Below are positions 1 to 6,213 of a DNA stretch of 6,930 nt, piece by piece. Source of the stretch: an uncultured Methylococcaceae bacterium. GTDB taxonomy: Bacteria; Pseudomonadota; Gammaproteobacteria; Methylococcales; Methylococcaceae. The notes beneath the pieces were generated by a model. That model ran no database searches. It worked only from the letters and a program-made list of their open reading frames with translations, and was not told the origin of the DNA. The position numbers and the translations under genes were made by a program. How positions within the stretch are numbered: position 1 is the first letter of the stretch; every line of letters starts with the position of its first letter. The DNA lies in contig CAIVXW010000053.1 in assembly GCA_903910005.1 (NCBI GenBank), positions 1 to 6,930 of the forward strand. Direction: 5' to 3'.

Positions 1-344
1 CCGTGGTGGGGCAACAGGGAATCGTCCTCTCGGGGGGGCAGCGCCAGCGTATCGCCATAGCCCGGGCCTTGCTCCGAAATTCGCCGATCCTGATACTGGA
101 TGAAGCCACCTCGGCCCTGGATGCCGAATCCGAACGCAGGGTACAGGATGCCCTCGAACGCCTTATGCAGAACAGAACCACCCTGGTAATCGCTCACCGG
201 CTCTCCACCATCCAGAACGCTGACCGGATTCACGTCATGCAGGCCGGCCGGATCATTGAGTCAGGCACCCATGCCGAGCTCCTGACGACCCCCTCCGCCT
301 ACGCTGCACTCCATGCCATGCAGTTCAGTTCGGTGACCGCCTGA
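1..344 (+). CDS. msbA: MsbA-like lipid A/lipid exporter, C-terminal end of the ATP-binding domain (5' truncated by window edge)
   Basis: Only the last 113 codons are visible; the reading frame is open from the window edge, so the first GTG codons are internal valines and not a start. The visible part is the second half of an ABC ATPase: signature LSGGQRQRIAIARALL (visible residues 9-24), Walker B ILILDE (29-34, catalytic Glu34), D-loop SALD (37-40) and H-loop His65 in VIAHRLST. The protein ends ALHAMQF plus six residues, close to the end of E. coli MsbA (HKMQF). MsbA-type proteins are homodimeric inner-membrane exporters, with the membrane domain fused to the ATPase, that flip lipid A-core across the membrane. 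The membrane half and Walker A lie outside the window, so another exporter of the same fused type cannot be excluded. The family call is near certain and the MsbA call likely. Confidence 0.82.
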   Translation, partial: VVGQQGIVLSGGQRQRIAIARALLRNSPILILDEATSALDAESERRVQDALERLMQNRTTLVIAHRLSTIQNADRIHVMQAGRIIESGTHAELLTTPSAYAALHAMQFSSVTA

Positions 345-352
345 GCCGACCC

Positions 353-370
353 TGAATCAGGGCTGATTCA
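353..370. repeat. Perfect 7-bp inverted repeat with 4-nt loop downstream of msbA
   Basis: TGAATCA (353-359) and TGATTCA (364-370) are exact reverse complements separated by GGGC. The hairpin begins 8 nt after the msbA stop codon. No T-run follows, so it is not a convincing intrinsic terminator. It may be a 3'-end stabilising hairpin or a dyad operator for the next gene. Confidence 0.5.
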
Positions 371-391
371 CCGCGATGTCACAATGCACTC

Positions 392-418
392 CTAAGATGG
401 CTTCGCTTCTCACCTTAG
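392..418. repeat. Imperfect hairpin upstream of the phosphatase gene
   Basis: CTAAG (392-396) pairs with CTTAG (414-418). After one A-C mismatch the stem continues with TG (398-399) pairing with CA (411-412), leaving a loop of 11 nt. It lacks a following T-run. It overlaps the weak -35 candidate of the downstream gene, so it could be part of the control region or a msbA 3'-end structure. Confidence 0.3.
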
Positions 419-434
419 TCCGTAGAGATATTAT
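407..434 (+). promoter_or_regulatory. Possible sigma70-type promoter for the CBS-PP2C gene
   Basis: A -10-like TATTAT (429-434, 5 of 6 to consensus) lies 16 bp after a weak -35-like TTCTCA (407-412, 4 of 6). This would place the transcript start near 441, about 20 nt before the ATG. A second -10-like TACAAT sits at 436-441 but lacks a -35 partner at a suitable distance. No clear sigma28 or sigma54 element was found here. This is pattern matching only. Confidence 0.3.
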
Positions 435-460
435 GTACAATCCCGATTCAGGTAATTTGC

Positions 461-2626
461 ATGACCAGCATCATTGATTCGCGCCTGGATATCCCTGATT
501 TAAGGACGCTGACCATCGCCGCCCATACCATAGCGGCGAGCATGAAGGCACTGGAACTGCACGATTTCCTGTTGCAGCAACCCGGCATTCCCTGTCTGCC
601 GGTACTGGACGAAAATCAGGTCATGGTTGGTGTGATTTATACCCGTGAGTTTCTGAAAACCATGTCACGGGCATTCATGCGGGAGTTGAGCTGCCGCCTC
701 ACTGCCACCGATTTCGTCAATCGGCATTATTTCATGGCTCAGATCAACGATGAGGTGACTACCGTACTGTCCTCGCTGCTGGTACACGATCCCAAACTGG
801 AAAATGACAGCATTATCGTCTTTGAGAACGATACGCTGACCGGCATTGTTACCGTGGCCAATCTGCTGCTGGTAATTTCAGAAACCCAGTATCAATTACT
901 CGACCGGATGGAGCTTCTGAGTAGTCGCCTCAAGGAAGAAGTCGATATTTCGGCCCGACTGCAACGAGATCTGATGCCCAACAAGGAGCTGGAATTCAAG
1001 GGTTTTCACGTATCCGGCCTGCTGTGTACTTCAACTGAAGTAGGCGGTGACCTGTTCGATTACTTCATCATTGACGAACGCTATCTGATACTGGCCATGG
1101 GTGACGTCAGCGGCCACGGGGTTCCTTCCGGCATGGTGGTTTCGTCAGCCAAGGGAGCCTTGCGAACCTTGCCGGATGATATTCTGCAACAGCCGGCCAA
1201 ATTATTGAAACACCTGAATTATGCGGTGTTTGCCACAGGCCTGATGCAGCGACTGATGACCTTTTTCTACATCGTCATTGATACCCGCAAGATGGTGGCG
1301 ACCTACGGCAACGCCGGGCACAATTTTCCTTATTTTTACCGGGCGTCGGAAAATCGCTGGATGCAGATGGATGAATCCTCCGGCTTGCCACTGGGCATTG
1401 ATGAGGATGAAGTCTACAACCAGGGCATGATTGACCTGGCCAGGGGAGACCGTATATTCCTGTACACCGATGGCCTGATCGAAGAAATGGACGCAGCCGG
1501 CGAACAGTTTGGCTATGAGCGGGTGGCTGATTATCTGGCCGGTATACCCTGCCAGACCCCGCATGAAATGATTACCGCAATGCTGGAGGAACTGACCCGG
1601 TATGCCGACGGCAGGACATTCGAGGATGATGTGACCATGATTGGCCTGCACGTCACGGAACATGAAGAAGAAACCCGGCAACGTTCGGTTGCCCTGTTCA
1701 AGTCCACTGACGAGCAAAAAGACAAAATCCCGGTTGAACACTGGTTCCGCGACAACCGGATTGACGTGCTGGATGGCTCCGAGCTGCTTGATGAACCCAC
1801 GGCTACAGCCCTGGTTCCGGTTTTGACCCAGGGGTTTTTTGACACCATGAGCGGCAGCATTCCCCGTTCCGGCTGGAACGATGCCCCCGTATTATGGGCA
1901 GGTATTCCCCTGGGGGAACAAATTACCCGAATCAAGGATGCCATGATCTGTCGGGTGCTGCAAAACGGGGACTCCATCATTTCCCGGATTGGCCTGAATA
2001 CCCTGCTATTCGGGAACGACAACCTGAATTTCCTTGATCTAAATAATTACTTCACCAATACTGTCAGGGTTCGTGTGACCCATACAGGCCAAAAGGAGGA
2101 TGTGATCAACGAAATCCTTGAGTTTGCCTCCAGGTTTGGTGCTGATGAAAAGCGCCCCTATTTGCCGGGTATGTTACCCATTACCCTGGATGAAATGCTG
2201 GAAAATGCCTTTATGGCCGCACCTGAGTCCTTCCGATCCTCCACGGGTTCAGTGGAAAAAGGTACCCGACGCGCCCTGAATGAGGAGGAACGGGTCGAGG
2301 TTTGTTATGGCATCAACGACAAGGTTCTGGGCATCAGTGTCTCTGACCCATGGGGGCGATTCACGCCCGAAATACTGCTGAGGGGATTTGAGCATTATTG
2401 CAGGGGCGGCGAGATTGAGGCAGGGGTTGGCGGCGGGGGGCTTTATCTCCTGTGGCGATTCTGTGATTATCTGCATGTGCATGTTAACCCAGGCCGAAAT
2501 ACCATCTTTACCGTGTTTTACTCGGTACAGGAACACATTGATCCGGAAGCAGAGAAGAGCTTTCAGTTCACACTTGCAAGAAACGTTTTAGAGAAGGTAA
2601 CCCGCAATGAGTACGTATCAGTTTAA
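461..2626 (+). CDS. CBS pair - SpoIIE/RsbU-type PP2C phosphatase - RsbW-like kinase fusion (partner-switching regulator)
   Basis: A 721-residue, probably cytoplasmic protein with no signal peptide or membrane segment. Domain order: two CBS-like repeats (about 11-70 and 80-141), a short helical linker ending ARLQRDLMP (165-173), then a PP2C domain (about 180-398). The PP2C metal-site motifs look intact: VGGDLFD (194-200), DVSGHG (215-220), YTDGL (335-339) and FEDD (387-390); NAGH is at 284-287. Residues about 405-530 match no family I recognise. The C-terminal part (about 535-690) resembles the RsbW/SpoIIAB ATPase: N-box LDEMLENA (576-583, Glu578 and Asn582), a G1-like DPWG (629-632) and a glycine-rich G2 box GVGGGGLYL (655-663). 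The family logic is that the PP2C domain dephosphorylates, and the RsbW-like domain phosphorylates, a STAS protein; the STAS gene overlaps the 3' end by 20 nt. The architecture recalls Pseudomonas HsbR, with CBS domains replacing the receiver. The ATG is preceded by a weak AGG-type site (450-452). The input sensed by the CBS pair (often an adenosine nucleotide) is unknown. Confidence 0.88.
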   Translation: MTSIIDSRLDIPDLRTLTIAAHTIAASMKALELHDFLLQQPGIPCLPVLDENQVMVGVIYTREFLKTMSRAFMRELSCRLTATDFVNRHYFMAQINDEVTTVLSSLLVHDPKLENDSIIVFENDTLTGIVTVANLLLVISETQYQLLDRMELLSSRLKEEVDISARLQRDLMPNKELEFKGFHVSGLLCTSTEVGGDLFDYFIIDERYLILAMGDVSGHGVPSGMVVSSAKGALRTLPDDILQQPAKLLKHLNYAVFATGLMQRLMTFFYIVIDTRKMVATYGNAGHNFPYFYRASENRWMQMDESSGLPLGIDEDEVYNQGMIDLARGDRIFLYTDGLIEEMDAAGEQFGYERVADYLAGIPCQTPHEMITAMLEELTRYADGRTFEDDVTMIGLHVTEHEEETRQRSVALFKSTDEQKDKIPVEHWFRDNRIDVLDGSELLDEPTATALVPVLTQGFFDTMSGSIPRSGWNDAPVLWAGIPLGEQITRIKDAMICRVLQNGDSIISRIGLNTLLFGNDNLNFLDLNNYFTNTVRVRVTHTGQKEDVINEILEFASRFGADEKRPYLPGMLPITLDEMLENAFMAAPESFRSSTGSVEKGTRRALNEEERVEVCYGINDKVLGISVSDPWGRFTPEILLRGFEHYCRGGEIEAGVGGGGLYLLWRFCDYLHVHVNPGRNTIFTVFYSVQEHIDPEAEKSFQFTLARNVLEKVTRNEYVSV
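2591..2597 (+). promoter_or_regulatory. Ribosome binding site of the STAS gene, inside the preceding coding region
   Basis: GAGAAGG lies 9 nt upstream of the ATG at 2607 and within the last codons of the phosphatase-kinase gene. It supports the ATG start and implies that the two proteins are made from one transcript with coupled translation. Confidence 0.6.
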
Positions 2627-2873
2627 GGGCGTATTGTCCGCAGAAAGTCAGGATGAATTCAGGCAAATGGTGGAAGCGGCCCGGTCAGGGTCGTCCATCC
2701 GACTGGATTTTTCCAGGGTAGATCGCATTAATTCCATGGGAATTGCCCTGTTGCTCAAGGCTCTCAAGGAACTCAAGCAGGCAGGCAAGGCAGTCGAGAT
2801 AGCCGGTGCCAACGACATGATTCAGGCATCATTCAAGATGATGGGAATTAGTTCCTGGGCGACCCTGATGTAA
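2607..2873 (+). CDS. STAS-domain anti-sigma-factor antagonist (partner of the upstream kinase/phosphatase)
   Basis: A single-domain STAS protein of 88 residues, slightly shorter than the usual 100-110. The core is IRLDFSRVDRINSMGIALLLKALKEL (31-56), the beta strand, phosphorylation loop and helix typical of SpoIIAA, RsbV and HsbA. Ser43 in INSMGI aligns with the regulatory serine of the DSSG motif and is the only hydroxyl residue in that loop; Asn42 replaces the more usual Asp. In this family the unphosphorylated form binds a target, classically an anti-sigma factor, and phosphorylation releases it. The start lies 20 nt inside the upstream gene with a good ribosome site, so the two are co-translated. 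The target is not encoded in the window: no sigma factor, separate RsbW or FlgM is present. The family call is firm; the partner is inferred from gene order. Confidence 0.87.
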   Translation: MSTYQFKGVLSAESQDEFRQMVEAARSGSSIRLDFSRVDRINSMGIALLLKALKELKQAGKAVEIAGANDMIQASFKMMGISSWATLM

Positions 2874-2904
2874 CGTGAATTCGGGATAAAGCGCGGGGAC
2901 AGGT

Positions 2905-3019
2905 GTGAATGGCGAATGGGTAGCATGGAGGGCTGGTTGGTGTATGCGGCATTCACTCGCTACTGACTCCACCGGGCCGTCAGTATGGCCGCGCTCCCGG
3001 CATACCACTCGCTATTCAC
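2905..3019. repeat. Intergenic cluster of short direct and inverted repeats
   Basis: The stretch 2874-3126 holds no credible gene. Its outer arms GTGAATGGCGA (2905-2915) and TCGCTATTCAC (3009-3019) are complementary at 10 of 11 positions. Inside lies a perfect 7-bp dyad, TACTGAC (2961-2967) and GTCAGTA (2979-2985), with an 11-nt loop. GGCATTCACTCGCTA (2949-2963) recurs in variant form as GGCATACCACTCGCTA (2999-3014), followed further on by a second CTACTGAC (3022-3029). The pattern suggests a REP/BIME-like or other short interspersed repeat. It could also end or stabilise the upstream transcript, but no T-run is present. Confidence 0.5.
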
Positions 3020-3115
3020 CACTACTGACGTGATGTAATTCAGCCCGGGTTATTCCTGCTTATCCCTTTCGTCCGGACAGAAGGCTTAAGTCCCTTACCC
3101 CTGATACAGTGCATC

Positions 3116-3119
3116 GGAG
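3116..3119 (+). promoter_or_regulatory. Shine-Dalgarno GGAG that selects the GTG start at 3127
   Basis: GGAG sits 7 nt before the GTG at 3127, the ideal distance. A longer reading from the GTG at 3109 would place this site inside the coding sequence and has no ribosome site of its own. The shorter start is therefore preferred. Confidence 0.6.
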
Positions 3120-3126
3120 TTTTCCC

Positions 3127-4203
3127 GTGACCCAAAACTTGCTGTTACCCTCCGACATACCGGTAGGCATTCCCCTCCCGTGGTCCATCGCAGACAGCCA
3201 CGGACGTTTGCTGCTGCACAAAGGGTATGTCATCGCCCGCCAGATTACGGTCAACAGCCTGTTCGCCAATTGCAGTTGCCAGATCATGCCGGAGGAGGAA
3301 GGTGAAACGCTTAACCTCCCGGAGGAGCAAGCTTCCCCGGTTCGTTTTCCGCTGGATGATCTGGTGGAGTTGTCGCATTCCCTCAATACCTGCATGCAGG
3401 CACCCGAGGCGTGTGCTGACTTTCCTGCGACGGTGCTGTCGCTGGCCAGCGATCTGCAGCGAATTGTCGCAGCGGATCGCGATTTGGCTCTGGCAGTGAT
3501 ATTTTTGCCCTTGCCCGTTGAGGCAAGACTCAAGAACATACTGGACATCGCCATTGTCAGCGATACCGTGGCAACCACCATGCGTATGACGGCGACGTCG
3601 CGACGAACCCTGGCAGCCGCCATTCTGACCCTGGGGCTTCAGGTTGATTTGCCGGAAGTATTCGCTGCCCAACGGTTGCGACAACTGGGCGTAGCCGATT
3701 CTGACTGGCTCAATACCGTCATGCAGTACCACGAACTAAAACAGGACAGTCAGCAGCCAACCGGACTCTCGATGGAACACCTGATTCTGGAAACGCGGTT
3801 AATCCAGTTGGCTGACAGCTATACCCGCAGCCTGTCTCCCGCCCACAACAATGCATCCATGGCGTCCTATCAATTAATGCGGGATATTTTCAGGGAGAGT
3901 GGCCGTCGGCGTGATCCGGTTCTGGGTGGCTACTTCATCAAGGCACTGGGTTCCTATCCGACCGGATGCCAGGTACAACTGAACAATGGTGAAACCGGTG
4001 TCGTTGTGCGCCGTACCGACAACATCAATTGTCCGATTGTCATGAGTCTGGCTAACGGCCATCAACAGAAATTCAAAATCCCCATCAAACGGGACACCAA
4101 TCATCCGGCCCATCGCATAGCCTCAACCCTCAATCTACAGGATCAGTACATCCTGGATCCTTATCTGCTTTGGGGCTACCTGCCGTTCAGGCCGCATGGT
4201 TGA
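3127..4203 (+). CDS. Degenerate HD-GYP-family protein, predicted catalytically inactive
   Basis: 358 residues from the GTG at 3127 (364 if the GTG at 3109 is used). The N-terminal part, VGIPLPWSIADSHGRLLLHKGYVI (13-36), resembles the small domain that often precedes HD-GYP domains. The rest follows the HD-GYP fold. YHELKQDSQQPTGL (201-214) lines up without gaps with the family motif HHExxDGSGYPxGL, LADSYTRSLS (228-237) with the ADxYdALts segment, and DPVLGGYFIKALGSYPTGCQVQLNNGE (263-289) with the family's C-terminal end. The key residues are lost: the HD dyad appears as Leu167-Thr168, the first His of HHE is Tyr201, and GYP is Gln-Gln-Pro (209-211). Active HD-GYP proteins hydrolyse cyclic di-GMP at a two- or three-metal site; this one probably cannot and may instead bind a ligand or a protein. 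The stop codon lies inside the start of the receptor gene (8-nt overlap), which points to a shared transcript and linked function. The fold call is moderately strong and loss of activity is likely. Confidence 0.72.
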   Translation: MTQNLLLPSDIPVGIPLPWSIADSHGRLLLHKGYVIARQITVNSLFANCSCQIMPEEEGETLNLPEEQASPVRFPLDDLVELSHSLNTCMQAPEACADFPATVLSLASDLQRIVAADRDLALAVIFLPLPVEARLKNILDIAIVSDTVATTMRMTATSRRTLAAAILTLGLQVDLPEVFAAQRLRQLGVADSDWLNTVMQYHELKQDSQQPTGLSMEHLILETRLIQLADSYTRSLSPAHNNASMASYQLMRDIFRESGRRRDPVLGGYFIKALGSYPTGCQVQLNNGETGVVVRRTDNINCPIVMSLANGHQQKFKIPIKRDTNHPAHRIASTLNLQDQYILDPYLLWGYLPFRPHG

Positions 4204-5428
4204 ATCAAGCCCGAAGGTTTCCCGTCGCGTCGACAGACCTACCCCGGATAAACCCAATGATTCTGGACGGAGTCGGGCCAGACCTGACCGAAACCGCCGT
4301 GATCCGTCCCTTGAAACCCTGTTTGTGTTACTGGGTCTGGGTTCCATCGCTCCACCGACGATCCATGCCCTGGGTTGGCTGGATGGCTACGGCATCTATC
4401 TGGCCGGGTGCGCCAACCTGTTGCTGGTCTGGTATGTTTTTCACTCGCTCAAAACCCGGTTCGGGTTGCCGCTGACCCGCCTTCATTCCCGTTTGCAGCA
4501 ATGGATTCCACAGGCCCGGGACGGGCTGCCATTCGACCGTGCAGATTTGACCCGGGATGCTGCGGTCACGTCACAAGCTGAACGCTGCCTGCTGGAACTG
4601 GCCGACTTGCTCAATGCCAGACTGGGTCTGATTCAACAAAAGGCTGCCAGTTTTGGCAACGAGACCGATTCCCTGGGACACAGTCTGGAAGGCTTGAAGC
4701 AATCGCTGGATGAACAGGCCCAACTGAGTGAAATCATGTTGTTCGCCAGTGGCCATTCCACCCAGATTACCCGGGAAGTAGGTGCCACCGCCCAACTGGT
4801 TTCTGATGATACCTCCGCCCATAACGCGGCGGTCGAAAGTTCCTGCGGTGAAATGAACGCCATCAACAACAAAATTGGCGAAGTTTCAGCCCACCTTGAA
4901 GCCTTTTCCAACACAGTGGGAATCCTCAGTGCCCAAACCGGCAATATTATGGGGATCGTCCAGTTTATCAACGATATTTCCGATCAAACCAACCTGCTGG
5001 CCCTTAATGCCGCCATAGAAGCAGCCCGGGCCGGTGCCCAGGGGCGGGGTTTTGCCGTAGTCGCAGAAGAAGTCAGGAAACTGGCCGAGCGGGTCAAAAG
5101 TGCCACTTACGAGATTGGCAAAAGCATCGACAACGTAGCCACCCAGGTAGAACATATCCGCCGGGGTAACATCCAGATCAGCCAGGAAATGGAGCGCACC
5201 CGCGACATCGTCGACAGAACCTCGGATCGGTTCCAGCGTATGGTGAGCGATTATCAACTGACCGGGCAGCGACTCATGATGATTTCGGTGTCGATCCGGG
5301 AGTTACTGGAGAATAATGAGGAAATTCACAACAAGATGAACGAGTTGAACGAACTGGTTCAGCGTTCTGACCGGGCCACTACCGAGGCGGTTGCTGTCCA
5401 CTCCCGCCTCAGGCAACTTCACGACTAA
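4196..5428 (+). CDS. Methyl-accepting chemotaxis protein-like membrane receptor without periplasmic domain
   Basis: 410 residues. A basic, probably disordered N-terminus (1-38) is followed by two hydrophobic helices (about 39-59 and 64-85) joined by a loop of only a few residues, so there is no periplasmic ligand domain. No HAMP sequence is evident after the second helix. From about 130 the protein is a long helical coiled coil. The MCP signalling tip is strongly conserved: ISDQTNLLALNAAIEAARAG (261-280) followed by AQGRGFAVVAEEVRKLAER (281-299). Ala281 replaces the Glu usual in AGEQGRGF. The tip normally binds CheA and CheW, so the protein should feed a chemotaxis-type kinase; no che gene is in the window. 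Methylation sites were not assigned and no C-terminal CheR/CheB tether is visible. Translation starts 8 nt before the HD-GYP-like gene ends, with only a weak CAGG site (4188-4191), suggesting translational coupling. The family is certain; the signal and output are unknown. Confidence 0.9.
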   Translation: MVESSPKVSRRVDRPTPDKPNDSGRSRARPDRNRRDPSLETLFVLLGLGSIAPPTIHALGWLDGYGIYLAGCANLLLVWYVFHSLKTRFGLPLTRLHSRLQQWIPQARDGLPFDRADLTRDAAVTSQAERCLLELADLLNARLGLIQQKAASFGNETDSLGHSLEGLKQSLDEQAQLSEIMLFASGHSTQITREVGATAQLVSDDTSAHNAAVESSCGEMNAINNKIGEVSAHLEAFSNTVGILSAQTGNIMGIVQFINDISDQTNLLALNAAIEAARAGAQGRGFAVVAEEVRKLAERVKSATYEIGKSIDNVATQVEHIRRGNIQISQEMERTRDIVDRTSDRFQRMVSDYQLTGQRLMMISVSIRELLENNEEIHNKMNELNELVQRSDRATTEAVAVHSRLRQLHD

Positions 5429-5433
5429 GCCGC

Positions 5434-6213
5434 TCAGGGTTCAGAGCCGGATTCGGTTTCATCCTCCGGGTCGGGAACAACCGGGTTCTCCACCAGACGG
5501 GCGAACTGCAAGCCAAATTCAAACAACAGCCAGATGGGTATGGCCAGAAGGGTTTGCGAGACTACGTCAGGAGGCGTCAGGATCATGCCGATGACGAAGC
5601 TCAGAACAATAATGTAAGAACGTTTCTCTGCCAGCCCGGCCCGGGTTACCAGTCCGCTCCAGACCAGCAGGATGGTCAGGATCGGAACTTCAAAAGCGGC
5701 TCCAAAGGCAAAGAACATTCCCAGTACAAAATCCAGATACCGGCTGATGTCGGTCTGTACGGCAACACCTGTCGGAGCCACCGTGGAGAAAAATCCGAAC
5801 ATGACCGGAAACACCAGAAAATAGGCGAACGCGATTCCGCCATAGAACAGTACGATGCTTGACAGGATGAGCGGAAAAATCAGTCGCCGCTCATGACGAT
5901 AAAGACCGGGGGCCACAAAGGCCCAGGCCTGGTAAAAAACGTAGGGCAGGCCCAGCAACAACGCCACGAATCCGGCCAGCTTGAATGGCGCAAAAAAGGG
6001 TGACGCCACATCAATGGCGATCATTTGCGAACCCTGCGGCAGGTGTCGCAACAGGGGAACCGCCAGATAACCATACAACTCACTGGCGAAAACCGAAAGT
6101 CCGGCAAACAGGATGAACAGTACCAGCAGGGTGCGTAAAATTCTGTCCCGCAGTTCGGCCAGATGGCCGATGAAGGGAAGCCCTGCATCCGGCACGTTAT
6201 TCAGTCTCTTCAC
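5434..6213 (-). CDS. tatC: TatC, twin-arginine translocase core subunit
   Basis: 259 residues, the usual TatC length, with a pattern consistent with six membrane helices. TatC with TatB forms the inner-membrane receptor for folded proteins bearing RR signal peptides. Visible family motifs: HLAELRDR (17-24), LPYVFYQAWAFVAPGLYRHERR (89-110, Glu108), FEVP (174-177, Glu175) and TPPDVVSQ (213-220, Asp216). These correspond to E. coli residues important for signal-peptide recognition, such as Glu15 and Glu103. A hydrophilic acidic tail (about 243-259) follows the last helix. The start is GTG, overlapping the 3' end of tatB by 17 nt and preceded by a very strong ribosome site. The stop lies 5 bp from the stop of the convergent receptor gene. 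Confidence 0.97.
   Translation of the reverse strand: MKRLNNVPDAGLPFIGHLAELRDRILRTLLVLFILFAGLSVFASELYGYLAVPLLRHLPQGSQMIAIDVASPFFAPFKLAGFVALLLGLPYVFYQAWAFVAPGLYRHERRLIFPLILSSIVLFYGGIAFAYFLVFPVMFGFFSTVAPTGVAVQTDISRYLDFVLGMFFAFGAAFEVPILTILLVWSGLVTRAGLAEKRSYIIVLSFVIGMILTPPDVVSQTLLAIPIWLLFEFGLQFARLVENPVVPDPEDETESGSEP

Noticed and set aside
353..370. Intrinsic terminator for msbA
   Set aside because: The hairpin is good but has a weak AT-rich stem and no following T-run, so it is listed only as an inverted repeat.
1202..2022. Long - strand open frames opposite the phosphatase-kinase gene
   Set aside because: The + strand frame carries all PP2C and ATPase motifs across this region. The antisense frames show no family signature.
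3086..3108. Possible sigma28 flagellar promoter before the HD-GYP-like gene (TAAG...TGATAC)
   Set aside because: The spacing between the two parts is about 5 nt too short for a sigma28 promoter and the -10 part matches poorly.
3109..3126. Upstream GTG start at 3109 for the HD-GYP-like protein
   Set aside because: It would add six residues, but the GGAG at 3116-3119 is placed ideally for the GTG at 3127 and no ribosome site precedes 3109.
3060..3732. Two long - strand open frames (187 and 195 codons) opposite the HD-GYP-like gene
   Set aside because: They overlap each other and a + strand frame with clear family motifs and a ribosome site. Their translations are low in recognisable motifs and look like shadow frames.
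4219..4229. 11-nt sequence TTCCCGTCGCG shared with 6857-6867
   Set aside because: Both copies lie in basic N-terminal coding regions of unrelated proteins; short, GC-rich and without flanking similarity, so it is probably coincidence.
5554..5862. + strand open frame inside tatC
   Set aside because: It runs antisense to strongly conserved TatC motifs and has no recognisable protein features.
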